From Isachenkonia alkalipeptolytica (GTDB lineage Bacteria > Bacillota > Clostridia > Peptostreptococcales > T1SED10-28): DNA of 64,000 bases. The translations under genes were made by a program, and so were the position numbers. Shown here one piece after another: positions 7,765-15,662 of the stretch. The notes beneath the pieces are model-generated. The model was not told the DNA's origin and did no database searches. It worked only from the letters and a program-made list of their open reading frames with translations. The first letter of the stretch is position 1; the number at the start of each line of letters is the position of its first letter. The stretch lies in contig NZ_SUMG01000012.1 of the NCBI RefSeq assembly GCF_009910325.1, positions 1 to 64,000 of the forward strand, given 5' to 3'.

Positions 7765-8319
7765 TTACTCGCCCCATCTTTTTGCCAGGTGATGTTCGAT
7801 TCCCAGTTGATCCAGGGTTCTTGCCACGATGGCATTCACGATGTCTCCAATGGTTTGAGGGTGGTGATAAAAGCTCGGGGACAGGGGCATAACCCGAACC
7901 CCCATTTTGGCCAGTTTCAGCATGTTCTCCAGGTGGATCACGCTCAAAGGAGTCTCCCTGGGCAAAATCACCAGTTTACGATCCTCTTTCAACACCACAT
8001 CCGCGGCCCGGGTCAATAAATTATCCGAACCCCCGTGAGCAATGGTGGACAGAGTCTTCATGGAACAGGGGACGATGACCATCCCGTCGGTCTTAAAGGA
8101 CCCGCTGGAAATCTTCGCCGCCAAATCATTGTTCCGATGAAAAACCGTAGCATAGGATTTGATCTCCTCAAGACTCATCCCGGTTTCATGGTCTAAAACA
8201 TATTCCCCCATGGTACTTACCACCAAATGGGTTTCAATATTTAATTCTTTTAATGCTTTTAGCAGAGCGACCCCGTATAGGGCACCGCTTCCACCGGTCA
8301 TCCCGACTATTATTCGCAT
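7765..8319 (-). CDS. ubiX: UbiX-type flavin prenyltransferase
   Basis: A 184-residue protein of the UbiX/Pad1 family that transfers a dimethylallyl group to FMN to make the prenyl-FMN cofactor of UbiD enzymes. The N-terminal MTGGSGALYG loop, the MVIVPCSMKTLSTIAHG segment and the LPRETPLSVIHLENM helix are diagnostic. Length is normal. It lies 15 bases before the ubiD gene and 41 bases after the isochorismatase-like gene, in a single operon. Confidence 0.93.
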   Translation of the reverse strand: MRIIVGMTGGSGALYGVALLKALKELNIETHLVVSTMGEYVLDHETGMSLEEIKSYATVFHRNNDLAAKISSGSFKTDGMVIVPCSMKTLSTIAHGGSDNLLTRAADVVLKEDRKLVILPRETPLSVIHLENMLKLAKMGVRVMPLSPSFYHHPQTIGDIVNAIVARTLDQLGIEHHLAKRWGE

Positions 8320-8360
8320 CCCAGGTCCTCTCTTTCTCAGGCCTTATATTCAGGCGCCGA

Positions 8361-8972
8361 TTAGTCCACTTTATTCTCCGTGTCTCCTCCGCCTAGCCAA
8401 GGATCTTCTCCTTTTTCCCATGCGTCGATGTATTCGTCGATGGTGATCACCTTGGTGAAAATTCGCAGGTCATTCAATCCGTACTCGTGCATTTCATCAT
8501 TCTTAGAGTGTACGCCGTCGCTTAAGGTAATTACTTTGTAGGCATTGGCTAAGGCATCCGAGGCCGTACTTCTTACACATACGTTGGTCCAAACTCCGGT
8601 AACCACAACGGTATCGATGTTTTCTTCCTTTAAGTACAGGTCCAGATCCGTGTGCTGAAAGGCACTGTGCCGTCTTTTCGGAATGATGTATTCGTCTCCT
8701 TCCGGGTACAGCTCTTTAATAAAATCGGAACCCCAGGTTCCTGCCACCGCATGTCTCGGTCGCACTCTAAAGTCTGCATCGTTTTTCCGGTGGGCCTCTT
8801 GAATGTGGACTAGATGGATATCATCTTTTCCCTCTGCATTTCTTTCCCGAACCCATTTCATTAGTTTTTGCAGGTTCGGCACAATCTCTTCCCCGCCGGG
8901 ACAACGTAGAGGGGCCTTTTCTCCTATAAAATCATTTAGCATATCTATTACTACAATTGCATGTTTTGCCAT
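8361..8972 (-). CDS. Isochorismatase-like cysteine amidohydrolase (candidate ureido-imidazolecarboxylate amidase)
   Basis: A protein of about 203 residues of the isochorismatase-like hydrolase superfamily. The catalytic triad is visible: Asp in VVIDMLNDF, Lys in IPKRRHSAF and Cys in TGVWTNVCVRS. Relatives such as N-carbamoylsarcosine amidase and ureidoacrylate amidase hydrolyse carbamoyl groups to CO2 and ammonia. That chemistry is needed to convert 4-ureido- to 4-amino-5-imidazolecarboxylate, so this is the best candidate for that step. ATG at 8972 is nine bases after AAGGAGG; the TTG two codons upstream is too close. It is the first gene after the terminator at 9051. Confidence 0.88.
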   Translation of the reverse strand: MAKHAIVVIDMLNDFIGEKAPLRCPGGEEIVPNLQKLMKWVRERNAEGKDDIHLVHIQEAHRKNDADFRVRPRHAVAGTWGSDFIKELYPEGDEYIIPKRRHSAFQHTDLDLYLKEENIDTVVVTGVWTNVCVRSTASDALANAYKVITLSDGVHSKNDEMHEYGLNDLRIFTKVITIDEYIDAWEKGEDPWLGGGDTENKVD

Positions 8973-9050
8973 TTGCAAACGCCTCCTTATATTTTATCAC
9001 AATTTTTTGATTTTCCTATCCTTATGTTGAAAATGATGTTGAAAATGTTG

Positions 9051-9096
9051 AAAAAAACCTTCCTAGTTTTCCACCGAAGACCAAGAAGGTTTTTTT
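9051..9096. terminator. Bidirectional-looking terminator between amidohydrolase and amidase genes
   Basis: An A-run plus CCTTC arm at 9051-9065 pairs with a GAAGG plus T-run arm at 9085-9096. It divides the pathway/BMC genes into two transcription units unless it is read through. Confidence 0.6.
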
Positions 9097-9145
9097 GTCA
9101 TTGGTCAATAATTGTTGCTGTTCCCGGGCTTAACCTATTCCCTTT

Positions 9146-10576
9146 TTATTCTTTTTCCACAAAGGGATATTTGATGTTATTATCCAATTTTTGAATGCTT
9201 TGTCGTCGAACAAAATTTCCATAGCCTTCTTCTCCCACGATTCCGTGATTGATATCGAATACTACTTTTCCCCGAACCACGGTTTTAACCGGCTTTCCTT
9301 TTAGTTTCATGCCGTGCAGAGGATTGTACTTCGCCATGGAATAGGTGTCCTGTTCATCCACGGTCCATTCGTGATCTAAGTCTACCACGGTTAAGTCTGC
9401 ATCGGAACCGATTTGAAGAGCCCCTTTCTTAGGATACAGTCCATACATCTTCGCCGCGTTGGTACTTAAGATCTCCACAAGCTTGCTTAGGGTAATCCGT
9501 CCTTTGTTGTATCCTTCACTTACAAGGATCGGTACCATGGTCTCCACTCCGGGGATTCCCGGGAAGGTGTTCCAGATGTTTGCCCCTTCAAAGTCTTTTT
9601 CCGTTGCAATTTCATAGGGGGCATGGTCCGTTCCGATGAAGTCCACACTTCCGTTATTAATTCCTTCCCATAATTCTTCGTTATCCTTTTTCGTTCTAAG
9701 GGGCGGTGCAATCTTTGCAAAAGCTCCCCGCTCCGTCATGGCGTCTTGATAATTCAGGGTTAGATAATGAGGAGTGGCTTCCGCGGATACATCAACGCCC
9801 CGCTTTTTCGCTTCGCCGATTAATTTTGCACCGATGCCGGTACTCATATGAACAATGTGCAGTCTCGCGCCAGTGTCCTCCGCAAAGCTGATGCCCAATT
9901 CAATCGCCGCTTTCTCTGCAAGGGCCATTCTCGCTTCCGCCCAGGCGGGAGCGTCCATTCTTCCTTCTTTTTCAAACTTCTTCGTATAATAATCGCACAT
10001 GTCAAAGTTTTCTGCATGGATTCCTACGGGAAGTCCGGTTTTAGCCACGGCTCTGAAGGCTTCCAGCATTTCAGGATCCGTTACCTTCGGATAAGTGGGT
10101 ACCGAGGGAGTCATATAGCATTTAAAGGCACATACGCCGTAATCCGCCTGTTCCTGCACATTGTGTAACCATCCTTCTCGAACATCTTCTCCGGTTACCC
10201 CGCCCCACATGGCATAGTCTACAATCGCTTTATCTTTAATAGCATTTAATTTCGATTCCAGATTGTCCACGGCTCGTACTGAGGGTTTGGAGCAGCAGGG
10301 CATATCCATGACCATGGTCAGTCCCCCGGCGGCAGCGGAGGAAGTTCCGGTTAAGAAATTCTCCCGATGGGTAAATCCGGGATCCATAAAGTGGACATGG
10401 GAATCAAAGCACCCGGGCAGGGTTAAATGCCCTTCTAAATCAATGATCTCCTTGGCTTCCACCCCTTGGATATCCGTTGAAAATCCTGAGATTTTTTCGT
10501 CCTTCACTAAAATGTTGGTTACTACGGTTTCGTCTCCCTGGGGGATTCTTGCATTCTTATAAATTACATCGTACAT
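9146..10576 (-). CDS. Dihydropyrimidinase/allantoinase-like cyclic amidohydrolase (candidate xanthine amidohydrolase)
   Basis: A 476-residue amidohydrolase of the hydantoinase/allantoinase/dihydropyrimidinase group. The metal site is complete: DSHVHF (HxH) near residues 58-63, the Lys expected to be carbamylated in AFKCYM near 150, His in GIHAEN and HIVHMS, and Asp in GTDHAPY. The family opens cyclic amides. Opening xanthine at its N1-C6 amide to 4-ureido-5-imidazolecarboxylate, the first committed step of clostridial purine fermentation, is the same chemistry. A good AAGGAGG precedes ATG. Allantoinase is the main alternative, but no allantoin genes are nearby. Confidence 0.85.
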   Translation of the reverse strand: MYDVIYKNARIPQGDETVVTNILVKDEKISGFSTDIQGVEAKEIIDLEGHLTLPGCFDSHVHFMDPGFTHRENFLTGTSSAAAGGLTMVMDMPCCSKPSVRAVDNLESKLNAIKDKAIVDYAMWGGVTGEDVREGWLHNVQEQADYGVCAFKCYMTPSVPTYPKVTDPEMLEAFRAVAKTGLPVGIHAENFDMCDYYTKKFEKEGRMDAPAWAEARMALAEKAAIELGISFAEDTGARLHIVHMSTGIGAKLIGEAKKRGVDVSAEATPHYLTLNYQDAMTERGAFAKIAPPLRTKKDNEELWEGINNGSVDFIGTDHAPYEIATEKDFEGANIWNTFPGIPGVETMVPILVSEGYNKGRITLSKLVEILSTNAAKMYGLYPKKGALQIGSDADLTVVDLDHEWTVDEQDTYSMAKYNPLHGMKLKGKPVKTVVRGKVVFDINHGIVGEEGYGNFVRRQSIQKLDNNIKYPFVEKE

Positions 10577-10653
10577 GTTATTGGCCTCCTTTTATTTTTA
10601 AAACAACAGGTCTTACCTTTCATCAATAAGGGTGTTTCTTTTTTTCCCCACGC

Positions 10654-11583
10654 TTATTCCATCAAGTGGGTTTCTAGAATTTGACTGTTATCAAAGCCTT
10701 CCAGTCCCAGGAAATACTCCAGAGAATTCACAATGTGAGCAAGTTTTACCGGCCCTACAATTTCTGAACCTGTAACCCTTACACCAAATCGCTCGGCCTC
10801 CTGCTTCACCGTGTTAAAGGTTCGGTAAAGAGGAGTTTTGTTACAGTCAAACATGTTCATGGAAACCACAACCCCTTCGTGGTCCGGGAACTTAATGCCC
10901 ACGGACTTAACGGTGGAAAATCCTCCGCTGGGTCCCCGAACCGCCTTGGCAATTTTCTTCGCAACGGATACATCCTCGGTATCCAAAAATACATTATAGG
11001 CCGTCAGACCTTCCGTCTCGGCACTGACAATGGTGGCCCCCATTTTTCCCGACAGCTTGCCGTCGGTGCTCAGATCCGGCTTTCGGTCTTCATAATCGGG
11101 ATGTGCGGGATCTTCAAGGAGCTCTTTAAGCCCTTCATACTGCCCTTTCCGGATATAAGCCAGGCCTTTTCTTTGTTCATTTCTTGCATTCTCCGCTGCA
11201 AAAAACACGGGTACGCCTGTCCTTTCATGAAGTTCCGATCCGATTTCCTCTGCTAAGTTGACGCATTCTTCCACGGTGGTGTTTTTAAACGGGAACAGCG
11301 GGATAGTGTCCTGGGCTCCGATTCTGGGATGGGACCCTTCCTGTTCACTCATGTCAATAAGCTCCGTGGCCTTTGCCGCCATGTTTAACAAGGCTTCCTT
11401 TAAGGGTTCCGGTTCTCCGATGGCGCATAGCACCGTTCGATTAAAATCATGTTCCGGCTCACAACTCACTAAGGTGACCCCTTCTTTGTTTCTCAGCTCA
11501 TCAGACACAGCGTTGATCACGTTCTCTCTTCTGCCGTCACTGAAGTTCGGCACTGCAAGCATATACTTCTTTTCTGTAGTCAT
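10654..11583 (-). CDS. Formimidoyltransferase (FTCD N-terminal family), candidate glycine formimidoyltransferase
   Basis: A 309-residue stand-alone formiminotransferase domain that moves a formimino group to tetrahydrofolate. The family block SHPRIGAQDTIPLFP (about residues 83-97) and the PNFSDGR start are clear. Glutamate is the usual donor in histidine breakdown, but no other hut gene is in the window. In purine fermenters the donor is formiminoglycine, giving glycine plus 5-formimino-THF. The matching cyclodeaminase gene is at 14561. GGGAGG lies eight bases before ATG. It is probably the first gene of the minus-strand pathway operon. Confidence 0.9.
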   Translation of the reverse strand: MTTEKKYMLAVPNFSDGRRENVINAVSDELRNKEGVTLVSCEPEHDFNRTVLCAIGEPEPLKEALLNMAAKATELIDMSEQEGSHPRIGAQDTIPLFPFKNTTVEECVNLAEEIGSELHERTGVPVFFAAENARNEQRKGLAYIRKGQYEGLKELLEDPAHPDYEDRKPDLSTDGKLSGKMGATIVSAETEGLTAYNVFLDTEDVSVAKKIAKAVRGPSGGFSTVKSVGIKFPDHEGVVVSMNMFDCNKTPLYRTFNTVKQEAERFGVRVTGSEIVGPVKLAHIVNSLEYFLGLEGFDNSQILETHLME

Positions 11584-11931
11584 ACGTTAAACCTCCCTGA
11601 TATATTTATTTAAACCCTAATGTTCAATCTATGCATTCATCATATCACATAATTCTTTGAATCTCTTTGTTATTAATCTATAATTCTTTTCCCTCCTCCC
11701 CCCCGATAATCTCTTTCCACTCTTGATTTCAGAAGGATTCAAGGCTTTTTTCTACGGAAATCTCCCAAATATTTTATACAAATCCCTAAATCACTGCTTC
11801 CAAAGCGATTTCCGCTCTTTTATCATTTTGTTACTTTTTTATAAAGCATATCCAAAGTCTAAATAGTATAATAAAAACAGCATCGAATCTTCTTCGAAAA
11901 AGTGATACACTGAAATGGATTCGAAAGACAA
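11584..11931. other. Divergent intergenic control region
   Basis: A stretch of 348 AT-rich bases separates the formimidoyltransferase gene (minus) from the cyclase-family gene (plus). A TATAAT on the plus strand (AGTATAATAAA, about 11865-11875) has no good -35 partner, consistent with an activator-dependent promoter. CGAATC and GATTCG repeats near 11884 and 11920 could be an operator. I see no RNA gene or ORF with a ribosome binding site. Confidence 0.4.
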
Positions 11932-11949
11932 ATGAGAGGAGCGTTGAAA

Positions 11950-12642
11950 TTGGGTTTGAAAATCATTGATCTATCCCAGGAAATTTTTCAAGGCATGTCG
12001 GTTTTTCCTATGCATCAAAAAACCTTTATTATGGAGAACATGACCCATGAAGAAAACATGGAGGATACCGGAAGCAAATCCCTAGGCTTTTCCGCACGAA
12101 ATCTTTTAATGAGCGAACACTGCGGTACCCATAGTGACGGAGTGTGGGAATACAACCCCGAGGGCCCCACCATTGATAAAATGTCCCTGGATCACTTTTG
12201 GGGCAGTGCGGTCTGTCTGGATGTAAGCCATATCCCCGCCACCCGCTACATTGAAGCAAAGGACTTGGAGACGGCTCTACAAAAATCCGGTCTCGAATTG
12301 CGTAAAGGGGATATCGTTCTTTTATATACCGGGCACTACGACCGAAACTTCAACACAGAAAAATGGCAAACCGAGTACAGCGGTCTTAGCTACACCGGCG
12401 CAAAATGGCTGGCGGAAAAGGGAGCCATCAATATCGGAGTGGACGCCCCCGCCATTGACCATCCCCAGGACCTTGATTTTTCCGGTCATCTGATTTGCGG
12501 AAAATACAACATTACCAATACCGAGAATCTATGTAATTTGGACCAGGTGGCCAATAAACGGTTCCTCTACATGGGGCTCCCCCTGAAAATCCGGGACGGC
12601 ACCGGCTCTCCCATTCGGGCGGTGGCTTTACTGGAAGAATAA
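11950..12642 (+). CDS. Cyclase-family (kynurenine formamidase-like) metal hydrolase, candidate imidazolonase
   Basis: A protein of about 230 residues of the cyclase/kynurenine-formamidase superfamily, with the metal-binding motif EHCGTHSD (about residues 54-61) and a second conserved segment GVDAPAIDHP near 162. Members hydrolyse amide bonds, some of them cyclic. The one pathway step without an obvious enzyme is opening of 4-imidazolone to formiminoglycine, so this divergently transcribed neighbour is the leading candidate; that is inference. TTG at 11950 is eight bases from AGAGGAG, while the ATG at 11932 overlaps that site and has none of its own. Confidence 0.75.
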   Translation: MGLKIIDLSQEIFQGMSVFPMHQKTFIMENMTHEENMEDTGSKSLGFSARNLLMSEHCGTHSDGVWEYNPEGPTIDKMSLDHFWGSAVCLDVSHIPATRYIEAKDLETALQKSGLELRKGDIVLLYTGHYDRNFNTEKWQTEYSGLSYTGAKWLAEKGAINIGVDAPAIDHPQDLDFSGHLICGKYNITNTENLCNLDQVANKRFLYMGLPLKIRDGTGSPIRAVALLEE

Positions 12643-12718
12643 GCCGGACCCAAAGGTCAGGGATCGGTAAAAATCCACCCACAATAATGACCACCCAAAA
12701 CCATAGAATGCAAATCGT

Positions 12719-12752
12719 AAAAAAAAGGACTTCCCGAAGAAGTCCTTTTTTT
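12719..12752. terminator. Bidirectional intrinsic terminator
   Basis: GGACTTC (12727-12733) pairs with GAAGTCC (12739-12745), with an A-run before and a T-run after. It sits between the convergent cyclase-family and pucR genes and serves both. Confidence 0.9.
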
Positions 12753-12797
12753 ATTACCATCCTATGCTTCTTTAGCAAAGCTTACTTTCATCCACCC

Positions 12798-14453
12798 TTA
12801 CTTTCCCAGCAGCTTTTTAATCTTCACCGCAATTTCCAGGTTCAACCGATCATCAAAATCCTCCAGATTCATCCCCGTGACTTCCTTAATCCTTTGCATC
12901 CGGTAAAGTATGGTGTTGTAGTGAGCAAATAGTTCATTGGAAATTTTTTTAAAATTCCCGTTAAACTTAAAATAGGCTTCCAGGGTTTTGACCAACTCTG
13001 TGGATTTTTTCTGATCATAAGCCACCAGAGGTTTTAGGGTTTCATCGTAAAACTTTTCCAATTCTTCATCCAGATGATCCTGACTGAGGATCTTAAAAAC
13101 CCCCAGGGACTGGTAGCTGACGATGCTGACCTCACGGTTCACCTTGGAAATTCGCATGGCTTTTAAGGAGTCCTTAAAGCTTTTATGAAAATTCTCCATG
13201 CCGGTATAAATTCTGCCCACTCCCACGTGGATATCCACACTGATGGACTGCAATTTGATGGCTTTTTCCAAATGGGTTTTGATTCCTTCGATCTTTCGAT
13301 CCCGTTTATCTTTTTTACCAAAAGACAGTACCAAAATAAAGCTGTCGGTTTTATTCACCACCACGCCCTCGATCCGGTACTCCTCCAGCAATCGCTCGGA
13401 AAGGTTTAAGACCCTGCCCATGTCGTCCTCCATAAAATCATTGGACTGTCCTTTTCTCGAATCGAAGTTTACGATGATGCTTAAATAGTCCTTTTCCGGA
13501 TCAAGACTGAACATCGGCGCTTTTTCCAGGGCTTTTTCCCTTCGATAGGCTTCCAGGGATACCAGTTCTTCGAAAAATTCGGCTTTATATCGATTTTCCA
13601 CTTCTTTTACGGAGAGCTTCCGGAGCATGTCCAGGGACATGGTGGTGGCCGTAGCTTCCAGTACCGAAAGGTCAAAACCTCCTAGGGGCGTACTGAGCCC
13701 CCAGGCGAAAATATGCCCGAAGACACTGTTTTTCACAACAATGGGCATGACCATGCGATCCACATAGATCTCGCCGATTTCTTCCTTACTCTCATAGAGC
13801 TTTCGTTCCTTGTACCGTTCCAGGTTCGGGTCAAAAAACCGCTCCGCATTTTGAATTAAATCTTCCCTTGTTTGGTTTTCGATATAGCCGGCGTGAAAAA
13901 CTTCATTGGTGGGAAAATCCAGCTTAATCATTACGGGATTTTTCAAGTTGTCATTTACGGTCTTGGCAACACTTTCCAAGTCCCCGCCCTTGAGCATCAC
14001 ATCCATTAGCCGCTCATAAATATTTTCCAGTTTCTGTAGCAGTAAGGCCTGTTTATTGAAGATCTCTTTAAATACCGGTGTCATAATATCCGAGAAAGGG
14101 ATTTCATAGTAGAGCTCAATAATCGGTAAGCCCAGCTGATCCGCCAGAGCCAGGGTCTCCTCCGGCAGTTTTTCCAGGTAGGGATAAATTTTGATTCCCA
14201 GGGCGGATAATTTCTTTTCTGCACATTGCCGGATAAAATCCCGCTGTTCATTTAGGGAGCTGGTTTTAAAGGAGTAGGCCGTGGTAAGCAGAAGCTCCCC
14301 TTCCCCTACCCAGTTGATAATATCGGGGTCCGCCATTACATTCACATTGGATACGGTGTTTTTAATACCTTTCATTCCGGCGATGATTTTACATTTATCC
14401 ATACAGTCCATTTTCATGATTTTATCAAGCGTAACCCCGTTTGTTCTTGCCAT
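12798..14453 (-). CDS. PucR-family transcriptional regulator of purine catabolism
   Basis: A 551-residue regulator with a PucR N-terminal ligand domain (about 1-130), a central region of the kind found in CdaR/PucR proteins, and a C-terminal PucR helix-turn-helix (about 490-550, with FKKISNELFAHYNTILYRMQRI). In Bacillus subtilis PucR controls purine catabolism genes. Its position inside this locus makes it the likely regulator of the pathway and shell genes. AAAGGAG precedes ATG. It follows the cyclodeaminase gene by about 107 bases, and a 14-bp palindrome lies between them. Confidence 0.9.
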   Translation of the reverse strand: MARTNGVTLDKIMKMDCMDKCKIIAGMKGIKNTVSNVNVMADPDIINWVGEGELLLTTAYSFKTSSLNEQRDFIRQCAEKKLSALGIKIYPYLEKLPEETLALADQLGLPIIELYYEIPFSDIMTPVFKEIFNKQALLLQKLENIYERLMDVMLKGGDLESVAKTVNDNLKNPVMIKLDFPTNEVFHAGYIENQTREDLIQNAERFFDPNLERYKERKLYESKEEIGEIYVDRMVMPIVVKNSVFGHIFAWGLSTPLGGFDLSVLEATATTMSLDMLRKLSVKEVENRYKAEFFEELVSLEAYRREKALEKAPMFSLDPEKDYLSIIVNFDSRKGQSNDFMEDDMGRVLNLSERLLEEYRIEGVVVNKTDSFILVLSFGKKDKRDRKIEGIKTHLEKAIKLQSISVDIHVGVGRIYTGMENFHKSFKDSLKAMRISKVNREVSIVSYQSLGVFKILSQDHLDEELEKFYDETLKPLVAYDQKKSTELVKTLEAYFKFNGNFKKISNELFAHYNTILYRMQRIKEVTGMNLEDFDDRLNLEIAVKIKKLLGK

Positions 14454-14527
14454 AATTACCTACTCCTTTGCCTTCGTTCTTTGTTTACAGGATTTCTATC
14501 GTAACAGCCAAGAGGTCTCCCCCTCAA

Positions 14528-14541
14528 AAGGTTTAAACCTT
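14528..14541. promoter_or_regulatory. Perfect 14-bp palindrome upstream of pucR
   Basis: AAGGTTTAAACCTT is a perfect palindrome 74 bases before the pucR start and just after the cyclodeaminase gene. It could be an autoregulatory operator. There is no other support. Confidence 0.35.
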
Positions 14542-14560
14542 CAGGCGGGAGTCTTCATTC

Positions 14561-15199
14561 TTACCCCAGTTTGGTGTACACTGTGGAAAGGGTCGCTTCT
14601 TTCAGCTTATTTCCCTCTTCCTTTAAATCTTCACACTGCTTTTTAATGTCTTGAATATAAGCTTCGTCGCTAAGTCCCTGAAGATTAATCAGCACATTAA
14701 ACAAGGCGCCTTCCAAGCCGGCATAGGCCAGCAATGCGCCTACCCCTACATCAGTGATGGCATTGGGGTTTCCATTATCCGCAAAGGCCTGTTGCAGCTT
14801 CAACACTTCCAGAGACTCTTTCCCTACGGTTAAGGGCACTTCCAGGGCTTCCTTGGTGGCCTCTTCAATAGCGGCTTTGCGAATTTTTTTGTCCTCTTCG
14901 GTTTCTTTCGGCATTTTAAAGGCTTTCATCACACCGTTAAAGGCCGTGGTATCCTCTTCCGTTAATTGATTTAATCTGTCCATCAGCTCCTGAACCTTCG
15001 TAAAGTTCTCGTCCAGTTCTTTTTGCTGTTCTTCGCTTAATTTCTGATAGGCCTTCCGTCCGATGGTCAAATTCCCCACCATGGCGGTCAGGGCCGAGGC
15101 CAAACTGCTGCTCAACGCCGCCACACTTCCCCCGCCGGGTGCAGGGTCCTTACTTGCCACTGATGCTACAAATTCCTCTACATTTTTTTCTAATAACAT
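14561..15199 (-). CDS. fchA: Formimidoyl-tetrahydrofolate cyclodeaminase
   Basis: A protein of about 212 residues of the FTCD C-terminal/FchA family, which converts 5-formimino-THF to 5,10-methenyl-THF and ammonia. The PAPGGGSVAALSSSLASAL glycine-rich segment near residue 20 and the later DVGVGALLAYAGLEGA segment are characteristic. It completes the step after the formimidoyltransferase at 10654. ATG at 15199 is six bases from AAAGGAGG; the ATG two codons earlier abuts it. A separate promoter at 15389-15417 suggests expression together with pucR. Confidence 0.93.
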   Translation of the reverse strand: MLLEKNVEEFVASVASKDPAPGGGSVAALSSSLASALTAMVGNLTIGRKAYQKLSEEQQKELDENFTKVQELMDRLNQLTEEDTTAFNGVMKAFKMPKETEEDKKIRKAAIEEATKEALEVPLTVGKESLEVLKLQQAFADNGNPNAITDVGVGALLAYAGLEGALFNVLINLQGLSDEAYIQDIKKQCEDLKEEGNKLKEATLSTVYTKLG

Positions 15200-15366
15200 A
15201 TTCATCCTCCTTTATATTTTAATTATTTTAAACTTTTACTAGCTGTTAATCTTATACAACCTTTTCATAGCATATCATATCACATTTTCATTTTCCATGT
15301 ATAGTTCTAACAATCCAATCCGGAACTTTCTTTTGGAAAAGGGGTTGCAGTTGTTTACTATCTTTA

Positions 15367-15417
15367 AAAATTCCTTTCCTCATGCTATATTTTAATAAGC
15401 TTTAAAGGAATTTTCAA
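15367..15417 (-). promoter_or_regulatory. Promoter of the cyclodeaminase gene with flanking inverted repeat
   Basis: Minus-strand TTGAAA (15412-15417) and TAAAAT (15389-15394) are spaced by 17 bases. Arms AAAATTCCTTT (15367-15377) and AAAGGAATTTT (15404-15414) bracket the promoter, the same layout as at the purine permease promoter, although the arm sequences differ. Confidence 0.6.
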
Positions 15418-15662
15418 TCGTTTTTGATTTTTATTATTTTTCTTCTTCCAGCCCGACTTATTCCCTGTGAAAACTCCCCAACTATTTCATCCTCCCGGTT
15501 TGTCCCCCTTTAATGAACGGGAAGTCGGCGAAGGATTGTTTATTTTTTAACTATCTTTGCCTTGCCAAAAGTAATTTTGTTAAGAAACCACAAGGTTTTT
15601 ATAAAAATATTCTGTATAATGGGTTTTTAAGGACAGCAACTACAAAATTAGGAGGAATTATT
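15418..15662 (+). promoter_or_regulatory. Upstream region of the xanthine/uracil-type permease
   Basis: A TATAAT lies about 35 bases before the ribosome binding site, in GTATAATGGG near 15618-15624, without a good -35, so activation by a regulator such as PucR is plausible. The reading frame is open from 15513, but the first 50 codons have no ribosome binding site and no family similarity, so I treat them as leader. Confidence 0.45.

Noticed and set aside
10654-11583. Histidine-degradation (hut) glutamate formimidoyltransferase
   Set aside because: The family fits, but no hutH, hutU or hutI is nearby, whereas the purine pathway genes are; glycine as partner is the better reading, though not proven.
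11697-11711. C-rich tract upstream of the cyclase-family gene as a phase-variable repeat
   Set aside because: The uninterrupted run is only seven bases, short for slippage, and is not near a promoter element I can identify.
15513-15662. Fifty-codon N-terminal extension of the xanthine/uracil permease
   Set aside because: No ribosome binding site at 15513, no family similarity, and a strong TAGGAGG site lies before ATG 15663.
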